This document shows positions 32,618-42,217 of a stretch of 42,958 bases of DNA, in pieces (within the stretch, counting starts at the first letter, position 1; each line of letters starts with the position of its first letter). The DNA lies in contig CAJTSF010000021.1 of the NCBI GenBank assembly GCA_910578985.1, positions 1 to 42,958 of the forward strand. The letters are read 5' to 3'. This DNA is from an uncultured Odoribacter sp. (lineage in GTDB: Bacteria; Bacteroidota; Bacteroidia; Bacteroidales; Marinifilaceae). The notes beneath the pieces are model-generated. The model did not search any database, was not told the origin of the DNA, and saw nothing but the letters and a program-made list of their open reading frames with translations. The position numbers were made by a program, and so were the translations under genes.

Positions 32618-34171
32618 ATGAGGTATTGGATGATCATATTATTGGCAGGATTATTGGCAGGTTGTCTGGAGAACGATGTGCCGTTGCCGGTGATATACGG
32701 GAATGTGCAGAAAATCGAGTTCGAAGGGCAGCAGAAAGTACTGATTAATACCAAGACCCGGACCATCGAACTGACGTTGAACGATTCCGTGAACATCAGG
32801 AAAATACGCTTGAAAGACCTGGAACTTTCCGCCGATGCAGCCCGTCCGCAAGAGGTGTTTGTCACTCCGAAAGCAACGATAGAGGTGGATTCCGTTTTCG
32901 ATTTGTCCGAGAAGTTGGTGTTTTGGGTGAATACTTATCAGTCCTACGAGTGGACGGTGGTGACGGAGCAGCCCATCGAGCGGTATTTTACGGTGGAGAA
33001 CCAAGTAGGGGAGGCAATGATTAATGTGGAGCAGAACAGGGTGATGGTTGTGGTGGAAGATGGGCAGGATTTAGAGAATATCCTGGTATCGGGCGTGAAA
33101 TTGGGCGTAGTTTCTTCCACCTATATCCCTGATCCGGAAACTTTGACGGACTTTTCCAAAATGCAGATTATAAAGGTGGTGAGTTACGGGGATACGGTGG
33201 ATTGGAAAGTCAGAATCAATCATCCGGTTGAGGAGACGAGTGCGGTTACGGTGAATGCCTGGGCGAAGTTTGCGGATTTTCAAGGAAAAATCTCCGCCGG
33301 GCAAAGCGGAACGCCCGCTTTTGAGTATAAACGCGAGAATGCCTCCAATTGGACGCGTCTGGAGGCAGAGGTAAACGGGAACAGTTTTACTGCCAAGGCG
33401 ACGGGATTACGTGCCCGTACAGCTTATCTGGTGCGTCCCGTGTTCGGAGAAGAACCGGGCGAGGAGGTGCCTTTCACCACCGAAGCGGCGGAACAGATTC
33501 CTTACAGCAATTTCGATTTGTGGTATATGGACGGCAAGGCTCCGTATGTAGGAGAGGAAGGCGTGCAGACATGGGACTCCGGGAACAAGGGCGGGGCAGG
33601 TTTCGGCGTCATACCGACCACGGAAGAAAAGAGCGATAAAATCAAAGGTTCCGCTGCCCGCTTGCAGTCCAAGTATATGGTGAAGTTCGCGTCGGGTAGC
33701 CTTTTTACCGGTCAGTTCGTGAAATTGAAGGGTATGAATGCCCTATTGGATTTCGGTATTCCTTACACTTGCCGTCCGACGACGCTGAAAGGGTATTATA
33801 AATACAAGACCTCTCCGGTCACCTACTTCGGGAAAAACGACAGGTTCAAATTTCTGGACGGAACAAATGACAGTTGCCATATTTATGTGGCTTTGTGCGA
33901 CTGGACAGAGCCGTTCCATTCGGATTCGGGCGAGGAGGTCTTTGCGGATTACAGCGAGAAAAACTCTTCCATTATCGCTTACGGGGAATTGAAGAATGAC
34001 CGCACAATGGACGCTTACGAGGAGTTTACCATCGATATCAAATACCGCGATGTTACCCGCACGCCCAAATATATCGTGATTGTGGCTTCTTCGAGCAAAT
34101 ACGGTGATTACTTTACCGGCGGTGACGGAAGCACCCTGTGGATTGACGAATTCGAACTGGGTTTCGACTGA
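32618..34171 (+). CDS. PCMD-type surface lipoprotein
   Basis: A 517-residue predicted lipoprotein (signal MRYWMIILLAGLLAGC, Cys16). The N-terminal half holds repeated beta-sandwich-like segments, with VRINHPVEETSAVTVNAWAKF opening an Fn3-like domain that ends VPFTTEAAEQ. The PCMD domain starts IPYSNFDLWYMDGKAPYVGEEG. It continues through LLDFGIPYTCRPTTLKGYYKY and ends SKYGDYFTGGDGSTLWIDEF, closely matching the third gene of the operon. There is no DUF4493 domain. It is the last gene of the operon; mutA has its own promoter 67 nt downstream. Confidence 0.83.
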   Translation: MRYWMIILLAGLLAGCLENDVPLPVIYGNVQKIEFEGQQKVLINTKTRTIELTLNDSVNIRKIRLKDLELSADAARPQEVFVTPKATIEVDSVFDLSEKLVFWVNTYQSYEWTVVTEQPIERYFTVENQVGEAMINVEQNRVMVVVEDGQDLENILVSGVKLGVVSSTYIPDPETLTDFSKMQIIKVVSYGDTVDWKVRINHPVEETSAVTVNAWAKFADFQGKISAGQSGTPAFEYKRENASNWTRLEAEVNGNSFTAKATGLRARTAYLVRPVFGEEPGEEVPFTTEAAEQIPYSNFDLWYMDGKAPYVGEEGVQTWDSGNKGGAGFGVIPTTEEKSDKIKGSAARLQSKYMVKFASGSLFTGQFVKLKGMNALLDFGIPYTCRPTTLKGYYKYKTSPVTYFGKNDRFKFLDGTNDSCHIYVALCDWTEPFHSDSGEEVFADYSEKNSSIIAYGELKNDRTMDAYEEFTIDIKYRDVTRTPKYIVIVASSSKYGDYFTGGDGSTLWIDEFELGFD

Positions 34172-34237
34172 TTCTTTTTAATTTCCCGATTAAGGAAAAA
34201 ATGCTGTAAATAATTTTTTTATCCCCTCTAAAAGGGC

Positions 34238-34245
34238 TACATTTG
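34238..34245 (+). promoter_or_regulatory. -7 element of the mutAB promoter
   Basis: TACATTTG fits TAnnTTTG and lies 43 nt before the mutA ATG. A T-rich stretch lies about 20 nt upstream, without a clean TTTG. No cobalamin riboswitch features fit in the 117-bp gap. Confidence 0.6.
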
Positions 34246-34288
34246 TTCGCTTTTTGCAAACAAACAGTTACAGATAAATATATTAATT

Positions 34289-36163
34289 ATGGCAGAAAAA
34301 CAAAATGGTAAGCTTTTCAGTGAGTTTGCGCCGAACACTATGCAAGAGTGGATTGACAAAGTCACTGTGGACCTGAAAGGGGCCGATTTTAACAAAAAGC
34401 TTGTGTGGAGAACCAATGAAGGTTTCGATGTTCAGCCGATGTACCGGTTGGAGAATATGGAAGACTTGAAGAATCTGAGTTGTCTTCCGGGTGAATTTCC
34501 TTTCGTTCGGGGAAACAAAAAGGACAACAACGACTGGTACGTACGCCAGGACATTGTGGTGGAGGATGTGACCGAAGCCAACAAGAAAGCGCTTGACGTA
34601 CTCAACCGGGGTGTGAACTCCTTGGGCTTCGTGTTGAACGGATGCGGAGAGTTTACCAAAGCGGACATGAACGCTTTGTTGAAGGACATCTGCTTGGAGT
34701 GCGTGGAAATCAACTTCGTTGCCGGATGCAAGAAAGCTGCCGTGCTGGATGCTTTTAAGGCGGTGGTGGAAGAGAGGGGCATCGCTCCCGAAAAGATATA
34801 CGGCGGTATCAACATCGACCCGATGACTGCCCTCACCCGCAAAGGAAAGACTTGCAACGACAAGCCTTTCGACGTGGTGAAAGCCAATGTGGAAAAGATG
34901 GCTGCCTACAAGAACTTCAAAGTCGTGGAAGTGGGCGGATACGTATTCAACAACTCCGGTTCTTCCATCGTGCAGGAATTGGGATTCTCCCTCGCTGCCG
35001 GCGTGGAATACCTGGACAAACTGACCGATGCCGGTATGGACATCAACGAAGTGGCTCCGAAAATGCGTTTCCACTTCGCCACCGGTTCCAAGTATTTCAT
35101 GGAAATCGCCAAATTGCGCGCCGCACGCTATCTGTGGGCACACATCGTGAAGGCTTACAACCCCTGCTGCGACTGCAAATGTATGATGAACATCCATGCG
35201 GAGACCTCCGAATGGAACAAGACGGTGTACGATCCGAACGTAAATATGCTGCGTACCCAGACCGAGACCATGTCTGCCGTATTGGGCGGCGTGGATTCCT
35301 TTACGGTACACCCGTTCGACGACACCTTCGAGTGTACGCCGACCGAACTGGCGGAGCGTGTGGCACGCAACCAGCAGTTACTGCTGAAAGAAGAGTCCCA
35401 CTTTGCCAAGATAGTGGACGTGGCAGGCGGTTCCTACTACATCGAGGAACTGACCCAGAACATTGCCGAGGCGGCTTGGAAACTCTTCCTCGAAGTGCAG
35501 GAACAGGGCGGATATGTGGAAGCCCTGAAGAAAGGCTTCGTGCAGGCAGCCGTTAAAGCTACCGCCCAGGCTCGCGACCTCGCTATCGCCCAGCGTAAGG
35601 AGAACTTCGTCGGCGTGAACCAGTTCCCGAATTTCAACGAGAAAATCGAGCGTGAACTGTGCGAGTGTATCTTCAAACCCGAAGATGAAACTGCAGAAGG
35701 CGCGGCCATCGAGACCTTGAAACCTTACCGCGGTGCTGCCGCTTTCGAGGCAATGCGTCTGAAAACCGACCGTTATGCAGCGAAAAACGGACGTCCGGTG
35801 GTCTATATGTTCCCCATGGGCAACCTCGCCATGCGCAAGGCACGCGCCCAATTTGCCTGCAACTTCTTCGCCTGCGCCGGTTTCGACGTGAAAGACAACA
35901 ACGGTTTCAAGACCGTGGACGAAGGCGTGAAGGCTTGCCTGGACAACAAAGCCGCCATCGTGGTGCTCTGCAGCTCCGATGACGAATACGCCGGATTCGC
36001 ACCCGAGGCTTTCGAAAAACTGAAAGAAAAAGCCGTCGTGGTCGTTGCGGGTAATCCCGAAAGCCGTCCCGAACTCGAGGCAAAAGGCTTGATGAACTAC
36101 ATCCACGTGAAGAACAACGTCCTGGAAGAGTTGAAGGCTTACCAAGCCAAATTGGGTATTTAA
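34289..36163 (+). CDS. mutA: Methylmalonyl-CoA mutase, small (non-catalytic) subunit
   Basis: A 624-residue subunit that pairs with MutB. It starts with a helical arm (KLFSEFAPNTMQEWIDKVTVDLKG) that contacts the large subunit. A TIM-barrel part follows, including FDVQPMYRLENMEDL, GSKYFMEIAKLRAARYLWAHIVKAY and GGVDSFTVHPFDDTFECTP. The C-terminal B12-fold is present, but the cobalamin-ligating DxHxxG is absent, as is normal for MutA. mutB starts 27 nt downstream. The pair converts succinyl-CoA to methylmalonyl-CoA for propionate formation (or the reverse), assisted by MeaB. Confidence 0.95.
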   Translation: MAEKQNGKLFSEFAPNTMQEWIDKVTVDLKGADFNKKLVWRTNEGFDVQPMYRLENMEDLKNLSCLPGEFPFVRGNKKDNNDWYVRQDIVVEDVTEANKKALDVLNRGVNSLGFVLNGCGEFTKADMNALLKDICLECVEINFVAGCKKAAVLDAFKAVVEERGIAPEKIYGGINIDPMTALTRKGKTCNDKPFDVVKANVEKMAAYKNFKVVEVGGYVFNNSGSSIVQELGFSLAAGVEYLDKLTDAGMDINEVAPKMRFHFATGSKYFMEIAKLRAARYLWAHIVKAYNPCCDCKCMMNIHAETSEWNKTVYDPNVNMLRTQTETMSAVLGGVDSFTVHPFDDTFECTPTELAERVARNQQLLLKEESHFAKIVDVAGGSYYIEELTQNIAEAAWKLFLEVQEQGGYVEALKKGFVQAAVKATAQARDLAIAQRKENFVGVNQFPNFNEKIERELCECIFKPEDETAEGAAIETLKPYRGAAAFEAMRLKTDRYAAKNGRPVVYMFPMGNLAMRKARAQFACNFFACAGFDVKDNNGFKTVDEGVKACLDNKAAIVVLCSSDDEYAGFAPEAFEKLKEKAVVVVAGNPESRPELEAKGLMNYIHVKNNVLEELKAYQAKLGI

Positions 36164-36190
36164 TTAGTTAGGATTTTCAAATTAGAAACG

Positions 36191-38347
<2,157 letters not shown>

Positions 38348-38367
38348 TCATTGCCATCCCTATTAAA

Positions 38368-38407
38368 AACCGCGCGCAAGCTCTGCCTTGCGCGCGGTTC
38401 TTTGTTT
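38368..38407 (+). terminator. Intrinsic terminator after mutB
   Basis: A perfect 13-bp stem has arms AACCGCGCGCAAG (38368-38380) and CTTGCGCGCGGTT (38387-38399) with a 6-nt loop, followed by CTTTGTTTT. It begins 20 nt past the mutB stop. Confidence 0.95.
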
Positions 38408-38475
38408 TAATGCTGCAGAATAATCTGGAAATGAAGTTGAAGTTCTTCTTTTTCTACAGAAAAGAAGTCTGCTTG

Positions 38476-38507
38476 TTGGTTGTCTTGATAAAGATTTTTA
38501 TTTTTGC
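38476..38507 (+). promoter_or_regulatory. Promoter of the candidate structured RNA
   Basis: GTTG (38476-38479, three of four bases of TTTG) is followed after 20 nt by a perfect TATTTTTG (38500-38507) and C. No gene starts nearby, so it should drive the RNA described at 38513-38747. Confidence 0.65.
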
Positions 38508-38512
38508 CCTGA

Positions 38513-38747
38513 AATCAAACATGATATGCCTATGACATAAACGAAAACGTAGCGATGCGTATATTGTAAATATTGGAAAAAGCGTTTAGCTTGTATTCTG
38601 GTTCTTGAAACTTCGACAATTTCAAATGACAACTGAGAGTAAAGCAAAGACGCTCACGCTTATCGGCGTGGGCTTTACTTTTTATTCAGTTGTCAGGTAG
38701 TCGAAGACCTCAAGAACGGATACGAAGGTATTGTCCGCGCTTTTTTT
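38513..38747 (+). ncRNA. Candidate long rod-shaped non-coding RNA
   Basis: A stretch without a convincing ORF lies between its own promoter and a T7 run (from 38741). Arms from 38581 to 38741 pair in order: AGCG/CGCT, CTTGTATTC/GGATAC-GAAG (with one bulge and one G-U), GTTCTTGA/TCAAGAAC, CTTCGAC/GTCGAAG, TGACAACTGA/TCAGTTGTCA and GTAAAGC/GCTTTAC. The apical hairpin is CACGC/GCGTG with loop TTATCG. Internal loops of 2-9 nt separate the stems. The outermost pair runs directly into the T run, so the rod itself can terminate transcription. Exact ends are estimates; the 5' end is inferred from the promoter. I do not recognise a known RNA family; 6S RNA has a comparable overall shape, but I see no sequence match. 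Confidence 0.6.
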
Positions 38748-38810
38748 ATATCCGCATTTCAACTTCCCGGACAAACGAATAGATTACATAACATTTAAAA
38801 TTTTGAAACG

Positions 38811-39314
38811 ATGAACAAGTTGATTTATATGATTGCGGTAGCTTCTTTACTTCTTACTTCTTGTATAAGGCAAAAAGCTCTTCCTCGAGCTGTGAACACG
38901 ATTAATTCAGCCCCCTTGGAGGCATTGAATCTGGTAAGGGAAGATTACGAGATTTTGAACACGATTACAGCTGACGCGACAATTTATTACAGGCAAAAAT
39001 CCAAAAGTTATACCATTTCCAATAACGAGGATGGATTTTGGTTTAAGAATGTGCAAGGAATATACAAATTTGCCGGTATCTTGAAACTGGGCTTCTTGTC
39101 CAATGATTACGCGATTGGCAATCTTTCCAATCTTCAACCCGAGGAGGTATCCAGGGGATTGGCTATTTATCGCGCCATCAATTTGGCTCAGCAATATGGA
39201 GCCGATGCGGTGATAGAACCCACCATTTCGACGAATGTAGAGCAGGTTGGTAGAGACATTGTTTTCAAATCCACGATAACGGCAAAATTGATTAAACTCA
39301 AAACTGACAACTGA
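38811..39314 (+). CDS. Small predicted lipoprotein of unknown function
   Basis: A 167-residue protein with signal MNKLIYMIAVASLLLTSC (lipobox LTSC, Cys18). The mature part has two notable segments. NLVREDYEILNTITADATIYY is followed by GLAIYRAINLAQQYGADAVIEPTIS, a pattern seen in small trafficking-type lipoproteins where an alpha helix precedes a GADAVIxP strand. I do not assign a family with confidence. The next lipoprotein gene starts 25 nt downstream, so they form a pair. The base composition is more AT-rich than that of mutAB. Confidence 0.75.
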   Translation: MNKLIYMIAVASLLLTSCIRQKALPRAVNTINSAPLEALNLVREDYEILNTITADATIYYRQKSKSYTISNNEDGFWFKNVQGIYKFAGILKLGFLSNDYAIGNLSNLQPEEVSRGLAIYRAINLAQQYGADAVIEPTISTNVEQVGRDIVFKSTITAKLIKLKTDN

Positions 39315-39339
39315 TAACTAAGTATTAAATCTTTCGGTT

Positions 39340-40293
39340 ATGAAACATATCATTTTATGTATGAATCTCTTTCTGCTGGTTGCTTGCGGTTCAACCAAAA
39401 ATGTCGTAACTGCTCCTCCGGCTCCTAAAATAATCAATTTGGCACTCACAGCGGAAGGCGATGTCAACAAATATATCGGTTTGGATTATGGCATCCGGCT
39501 GAATATCAAAGACGGGCGGGCAAATAGCAGGGTATTGCAGAAATACGATGCCAGTGCGACCTATTTGCCTCAGGTGACCGTAAATCCCGAAATCCTGTCC
39601 TTTACATCGGAGAGTATTCGGCGGTATATGCGCACCATGGGATTCAACCTCGATGCGGATGTCTCTACGGATTACATGCTGTCCATAACCCTCAAGGAGT
39701 TCAATCTGAGTTATCTGTCAGGAATTGGCTGGGCGGCGACGGTGCAATTTGCTGTTCAGGCTCATGATCAAAATCGTGTCTTGGTATACCCGAATGTGAC
39801 GGCAATCGGACGGGCTAACCGTGCGGGAAGTTCCCAGGACTTTGCCATGGGGACTCAGACCTTGAACATGGCGTATGCCAATGCCTTGAAAGACATCGAT
39901 TGGGACAGGATAGCCTTTTTCCTGAAAAAAGCTTCCTCGCCCAAACTTGAAGCCAACAAACAAGTCTCCGGAGATGGCAATACAGCCTTGGAATCCACTG
40001 TGATACGTTGGTTTGTCGAATCGGCTCCGAGAGGGGCGGATGTCTATACCCGAATCGTTTCATCCACTCCCGAAGTAAAGAGTACCAATCAGAATTTCGT
40101 GGGTTCCACTCCTTACGAATCCACCGAGACATTCGATATCAAGGGATTGACTTTCAACAATTCGGGTAATGTCCAGATAGAGGTGATTTGTGAAAAATCC
40201 GGTTACATCACCCAACGCCGCCGTTTTAATTTGCGGCAGGCTATTGAGCAGAAAGAAATCTCCACCAAATTCAATCTCGTGAAAGAGGAGTAA
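39340..40293 (+). CDS. Predicted YajG-like lipoprotein
   Basis: A 317-residue predicted lipoprotein (signal MKHIILCMNLFLLVACGS, lipobox LVAC, Cys16). The first two thirds resemble the YajG-type fold by pattern: NLALTAEGDVNKYIGLDYGIRLNIKDGRA, then TSESIRRYMRTMGFNLDADVSTDYMLSITLKEF. The last third (about 225-317) is an Ig-like strand-rich region (WFVESAPRGADVYTRI, IQVEVI-type strands) that could be PEGA-like. The family call is tentative. It is the second gene of a pair and ends before a clear terminator at 40314. Confidence 0.72.
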   Translation: MKHIILCMNLFLLVACGSTKNVVTAPPAPKIINLALTAEGDVNKYIGLDYGIRLNIKDGRANSRVLQKYDASATYLPQVTVNPEILSFTSESIRRYMRTMGFNLDADVSTDYMLSITLKEFNLSYLSGIGWAATVQFAVQAHDQNRVLVYPNVTAIGRANRAGSSQDFAMGTQTLNMAYANALKDIDWDRIAFFLKKASSPKLEANKQVSGDGNTALESTVIRWFVESAPRGADVYTRIVSSTPEVKSTNQNFVGSTPYESTETFDIKGLTFNNSGNVQIEVICEKSGYITQRRRFNLRQAIEQKEISTKFNLVKEE

Positions 40294-40313
40294 AACATTA
40301 AAAATCGACAGGA

Positions 40314-40343
40314 CAGAGGGTGTGATGCACCCTCTGTTTTGTT
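40314..40343 (+). terminator. Intrinsic terminator after the lipoprotein pair
   Basis: Stem CAGAGGGTG (40314-40322) with CACCCTCTG (40328-40336), loop TGATG, followed by TTTTGTT. It abuts the stop codon of the convergent queC copy. Confidence 0.88.
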
Positions 40344-41046
40344 ATCCCTCATACTCCGTCCCGTCCTCCACCCCTGCTTCGCGGCGTTCCAGGCAGGTGG
40401 CGCAGCGTCCGCAATGCTTCTCGCCTCCTTTGTAGCACGAATACGTCCGCGCGTAGTCCACCCCCAGGCGTCCGCCTACCCGGGCGATGTCCGCCTTGCT
40501 CATCCGCGTGTAGGGCGCTTCCACCTGCACCTTGCCGTCCGTCCCCTCCTGCACCGCCCGGTCCATCGCCGCCACGAACCCCTCCCGGCAGTCCGGGTAC
40601 ACCACATGGTCCCCGTCGTGGTTCGCTATCAGCACCTTGCGCAGCCCCCGGCTCTCCGCCAGCCCTGCCGCCACGGACAACATAATCCCGTTCCGGAACG
40701 GCACCACCGTCGATTGCATGTTCTCCGCCGCGTACGGTCCTTCCGGCACGGCCTCCGCCCCCGCCAGCAGCGAGGACTCGAAATACTGTCCGATGAACCC
40801 CAGCGGTATCGTCACCTGCTCGATGCCCAGCCGCCGGCAATGCTCCTTCGCGCACGCCTCCTCCCGCCGGTTATGGTTGCTCCCGTAGTCGAACGTCTTC
40901 CCCCGTCTCGCCCCGCACCCCCATTCCACTATACTCCGCATCTTCTTCGAAGGGCACAGTGCCACTCCGTGCACCCGGTCCTCCGGGAAGCAGTCGTACC
41001 CCACCCGCTTCTGCCCCTCGCCTGGGTCTTGAACCATGCGGCTCAC
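40342..41046 (-). pseudogene. queC: 5'-degenerate copy of queC (7-cyano-7-deazaguanine synthase)
   Basis: From FDYGSNHNRREEACAKEHC onward (below about 40895) the frame reads as a complete C-terminal part of QueC. Visible are GPYAAENMQSTVVPFRNGIMLS, ANHDGDHVVYPDCR, APYTRMSKADIA and the zinc-binding SCYKGGEKHCGRCATCLERREAG with its four-cysteine cluster. The N-terminal ATP-binding PP-loop SGGxDS is missing in all three frames. The equivalent place reads CPSKKMRS, which would lack the key Gly-Gly and Asp. The first ~45 codons look unrelated or heavily mutated. A second queC 3' end lies at 42898, so this copy is probably a non-functional duplicate. The alternative is a divergent, inactive paralogue still expressed. 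Confidence 0.75.
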
Positions 41047-41152
41047 AAGTCTTCAAATCAATATTTTAGCGCACCTCAATCTTTTAAGGGGTACGAATTA
41101 GGCACTTTTTTCAAGGAGCATTTGGCTTCCCTTGTCGGGATTGTGTCTGCCT

Positions 41153-41512
41153 TTATCTTCGGTTCAAAGATGCGACTTTCTTTTTAAATAAGGCTTTATT
41201 CTTTTCTCCCCACGCAATCATCGAATCCAAAATCGGAAGCAATGAACTGCCAAGTTCTGTGATAGAATATTCCGACCGAGATGGAAGTTCCGGATAAATC
41301 GTTTTGATGACCAATCCGTCATCTACCAATTCTTTTAGCTGTATGTCAAGCACTCGTGGAGCGGCTTCCGGTAATGCCTTATGAAGTTCACTCGGTCGCA
41401 TGGAAGCACTGCGCAATTCGTCTAAAATACAAGACTTCCATTTAGAATCTATCAAACTCATGGTAAGCCGCAACGGACAACTTAAATCTACAGGTATTTT
41501 TCTTTCGTACAT
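41153..41512 (-). CDS. HxlR-family transcriptional regulator
   Basis: This 119-residue winged-helix protein has the HxlR signature. It opens CPLRLTMSLIDSKWKSCILDEL, and the recognition-helix region is MRPSELHKALPEAAPRVLDIQLKELVDDGLV. The wing YPELPSRSEYSITELG is followed by the dimer helix LLPILDSMIAWGEKNK. ATG 41512 is preferred over 41548, because a -7 promoter element (41535-41542, TACTTTTG on the minus strand) lies between the two. It is divergent from an NTF2-like gene, with palindromic sites between them, so it probably controls itself and that operon in response to a small or redox-active molecule. Confidence 0.9.
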   Translation of the reverse strand: MYERKIPVDLSCPLRLTMSLIDSKWKSCILDELRSASMRPSELHKALPEAAPRVLDIQLKELVDDGLVIKTIYPELPSRSEYSITELGSSLLPILDSMIAWGEKNKALFKKKVASLNRR

Positions 41513-41534
41513 ATTGCCATTCCTTTTATACTTT

Positions 41535-41542
41535 GCAAAAGT
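41535..41542 (-). promoter_or_regulatory. -7 element of the hxlR-type gene
   Basis: On the minus strand TACTTTTG followed by C fits TAnnTTTG, 22 nt upstream of the chosen ATG. TCTG, 17 nt upstream (41560-41563), is a weak -33 candidate beside the palindrome. Confidence 0.6.
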
Positions 41543-41565
41543 AATCATAATTATCTAATTCAGAG

Positions 41566-41606
41566 GATACCGAAAAATTTTTCGGTATATGAATAATTTT
41601 TCGGTA
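41566..41606. promoter_or_regulatory. Probable HxlR operator: palindrome plus third half-site
   Basis: ATACCGAAAAA (41566-41576) and its exact complement TTTTTCGGTAT (41578-41588) flank one central T. A third copy TTTTTCGGTA (41597-41606) follows in direct orientation, 19 bp on. The sites lie between the -33 regions of the two divergent genes. Confidence 0.75.
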
Positions 41607-41638
41607 CTTGTGCATATCGTAGTTATCTTGTAGTTTTG
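41607..41638 (+). promoter_or_regulatory. Promoter of the NTF2-like/flavodoxin operon
   Basis: CTTG (41607-41610) lies 20 nt ahead of a perfect TAGTTTTG (41631-41638). The -33 element directly abuts the third operator half-site, so a regulator bound there would affect this promoter. Confidence 0.7.
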
Positions 41639-41670
41639 CCATGTGTTAATAAACAAAATATTTCATTATT

Positions 41671-42054
41671 ATGCGTAATTCAATTAAAGAGTATGAAGCA
41701 GTTGAGAAAGCTGCTATGAAATTTGTGGAAAGCGTGGCAAAAGGTGATAGCCGATATGCTCGTGAGTTGTTTACGGAAGATGCCGTTTTATTTGGCTTTC
41801 TTGACGGGGAATTAGAACGTGGCTCTATTGAGCAATTCTACCACAACGTAGACACTGTTAGTGGTGGGGAAAAGTTTAAGGCTCGTGTTGATGTAGTTGC
41901 TGTAGAAGAAACGCTTGCGGTTGTTCGTGTACTTGAAGAGGGATGGGGTGAAAGAATTGATTTTACAGACTACTTGCTTCTTCTAAAAATAAATGGCGAA
42001 TGGAAGTGTGTGGCGAAAGCATATAATCAAAACTCAAATACAATAAAAAAATGA
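41671..42054 (+). CDS. NTF2-like (SnoaL/lumazine-binding-like) protein
   Basis: A 127-residue single-domain protein of the NTF2-like cone fold. It has an N-terminal helix pair (YEAVEKAAMKFVESVAKGD) and then SRYARELFTEDAVLFGFLDGELERGSIEQFY. A curved sheet ends FTDYLLLLKINGEWKCVAKAY. The putative lumazine-binding subgroup fits best. No catalytic residues can be named. It is the first gene of the cassette operon; its stop overlaps the start of the next small frame (ATGA at 42051). Confidence 0.85.
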   Translation: MRNSIKEYEAVEKAAMKFVESVAKGDSRYARELFTEDAVLFGFLDGELERGSIEQFYHNVDTVSGGEKFKARVDVVAVEETLAVVRVLEEGWGERIDFTDYLLLLKINGEWKCVAKAYNQNSNTIKK

Positions 42055-42212
42055 AAATCACAGTAATCACCGGAAGCCCCCGCAAGGGCGGTAACACCTT
42101 TGCGATGGTTGATGCCTTCATAAAAACAGCCGAAGCCAAAGGTCACAAAGTGATGCGTTTCGATGCCGCCACTGACGGCTGCGCACACGCTGCCCTTGCC
42201 GAAAAATTCTAA
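42051..42212 (+). pseudogene. Truncated flavodoxin-type FMN reductase (N-terminal fragment)
   Basis: A 53-codon frame starting MKITVITGSPRKGGNTFAMV, the FMN phosphate-binding start of the NADPH-dependent FMN reductase/flavodoxin family (GSPRKGGNT). It continues to KGHKVMRFDAA and then changes to an unrelated short tail DGCAHAALAEKF and a stop. Full-length members have about 180-200 residues, so over two thirds are missing. The start overlaps the previous stop as ATGA, and a complete family member follows 5 nt later. A deletion between two adjacent paralogous genes is one explanation. Confidence 0.78.
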
Positions 42213-42217
42213 TCGCC

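Noticed and set aside
34172..34288. Cobalamin riboswitch ahead of mutAB
   Set aside because: The gap is only 117 bp, with a promoter element inside it, and shows no B12-box-like or multi-helix structure.
38581..38741. 6S RNA
   Set aside because: The rod shape is similar, but I see no convincing sequence match or typical central bubble. It is left as an unclassified candidate RNA.
40339..41187. 282-codon plus-strand frame over the queC copy
   Set aside because: Antisense of a recognisable QueC C-terminal region; Arg/His/Pro-rich and without any family signal.
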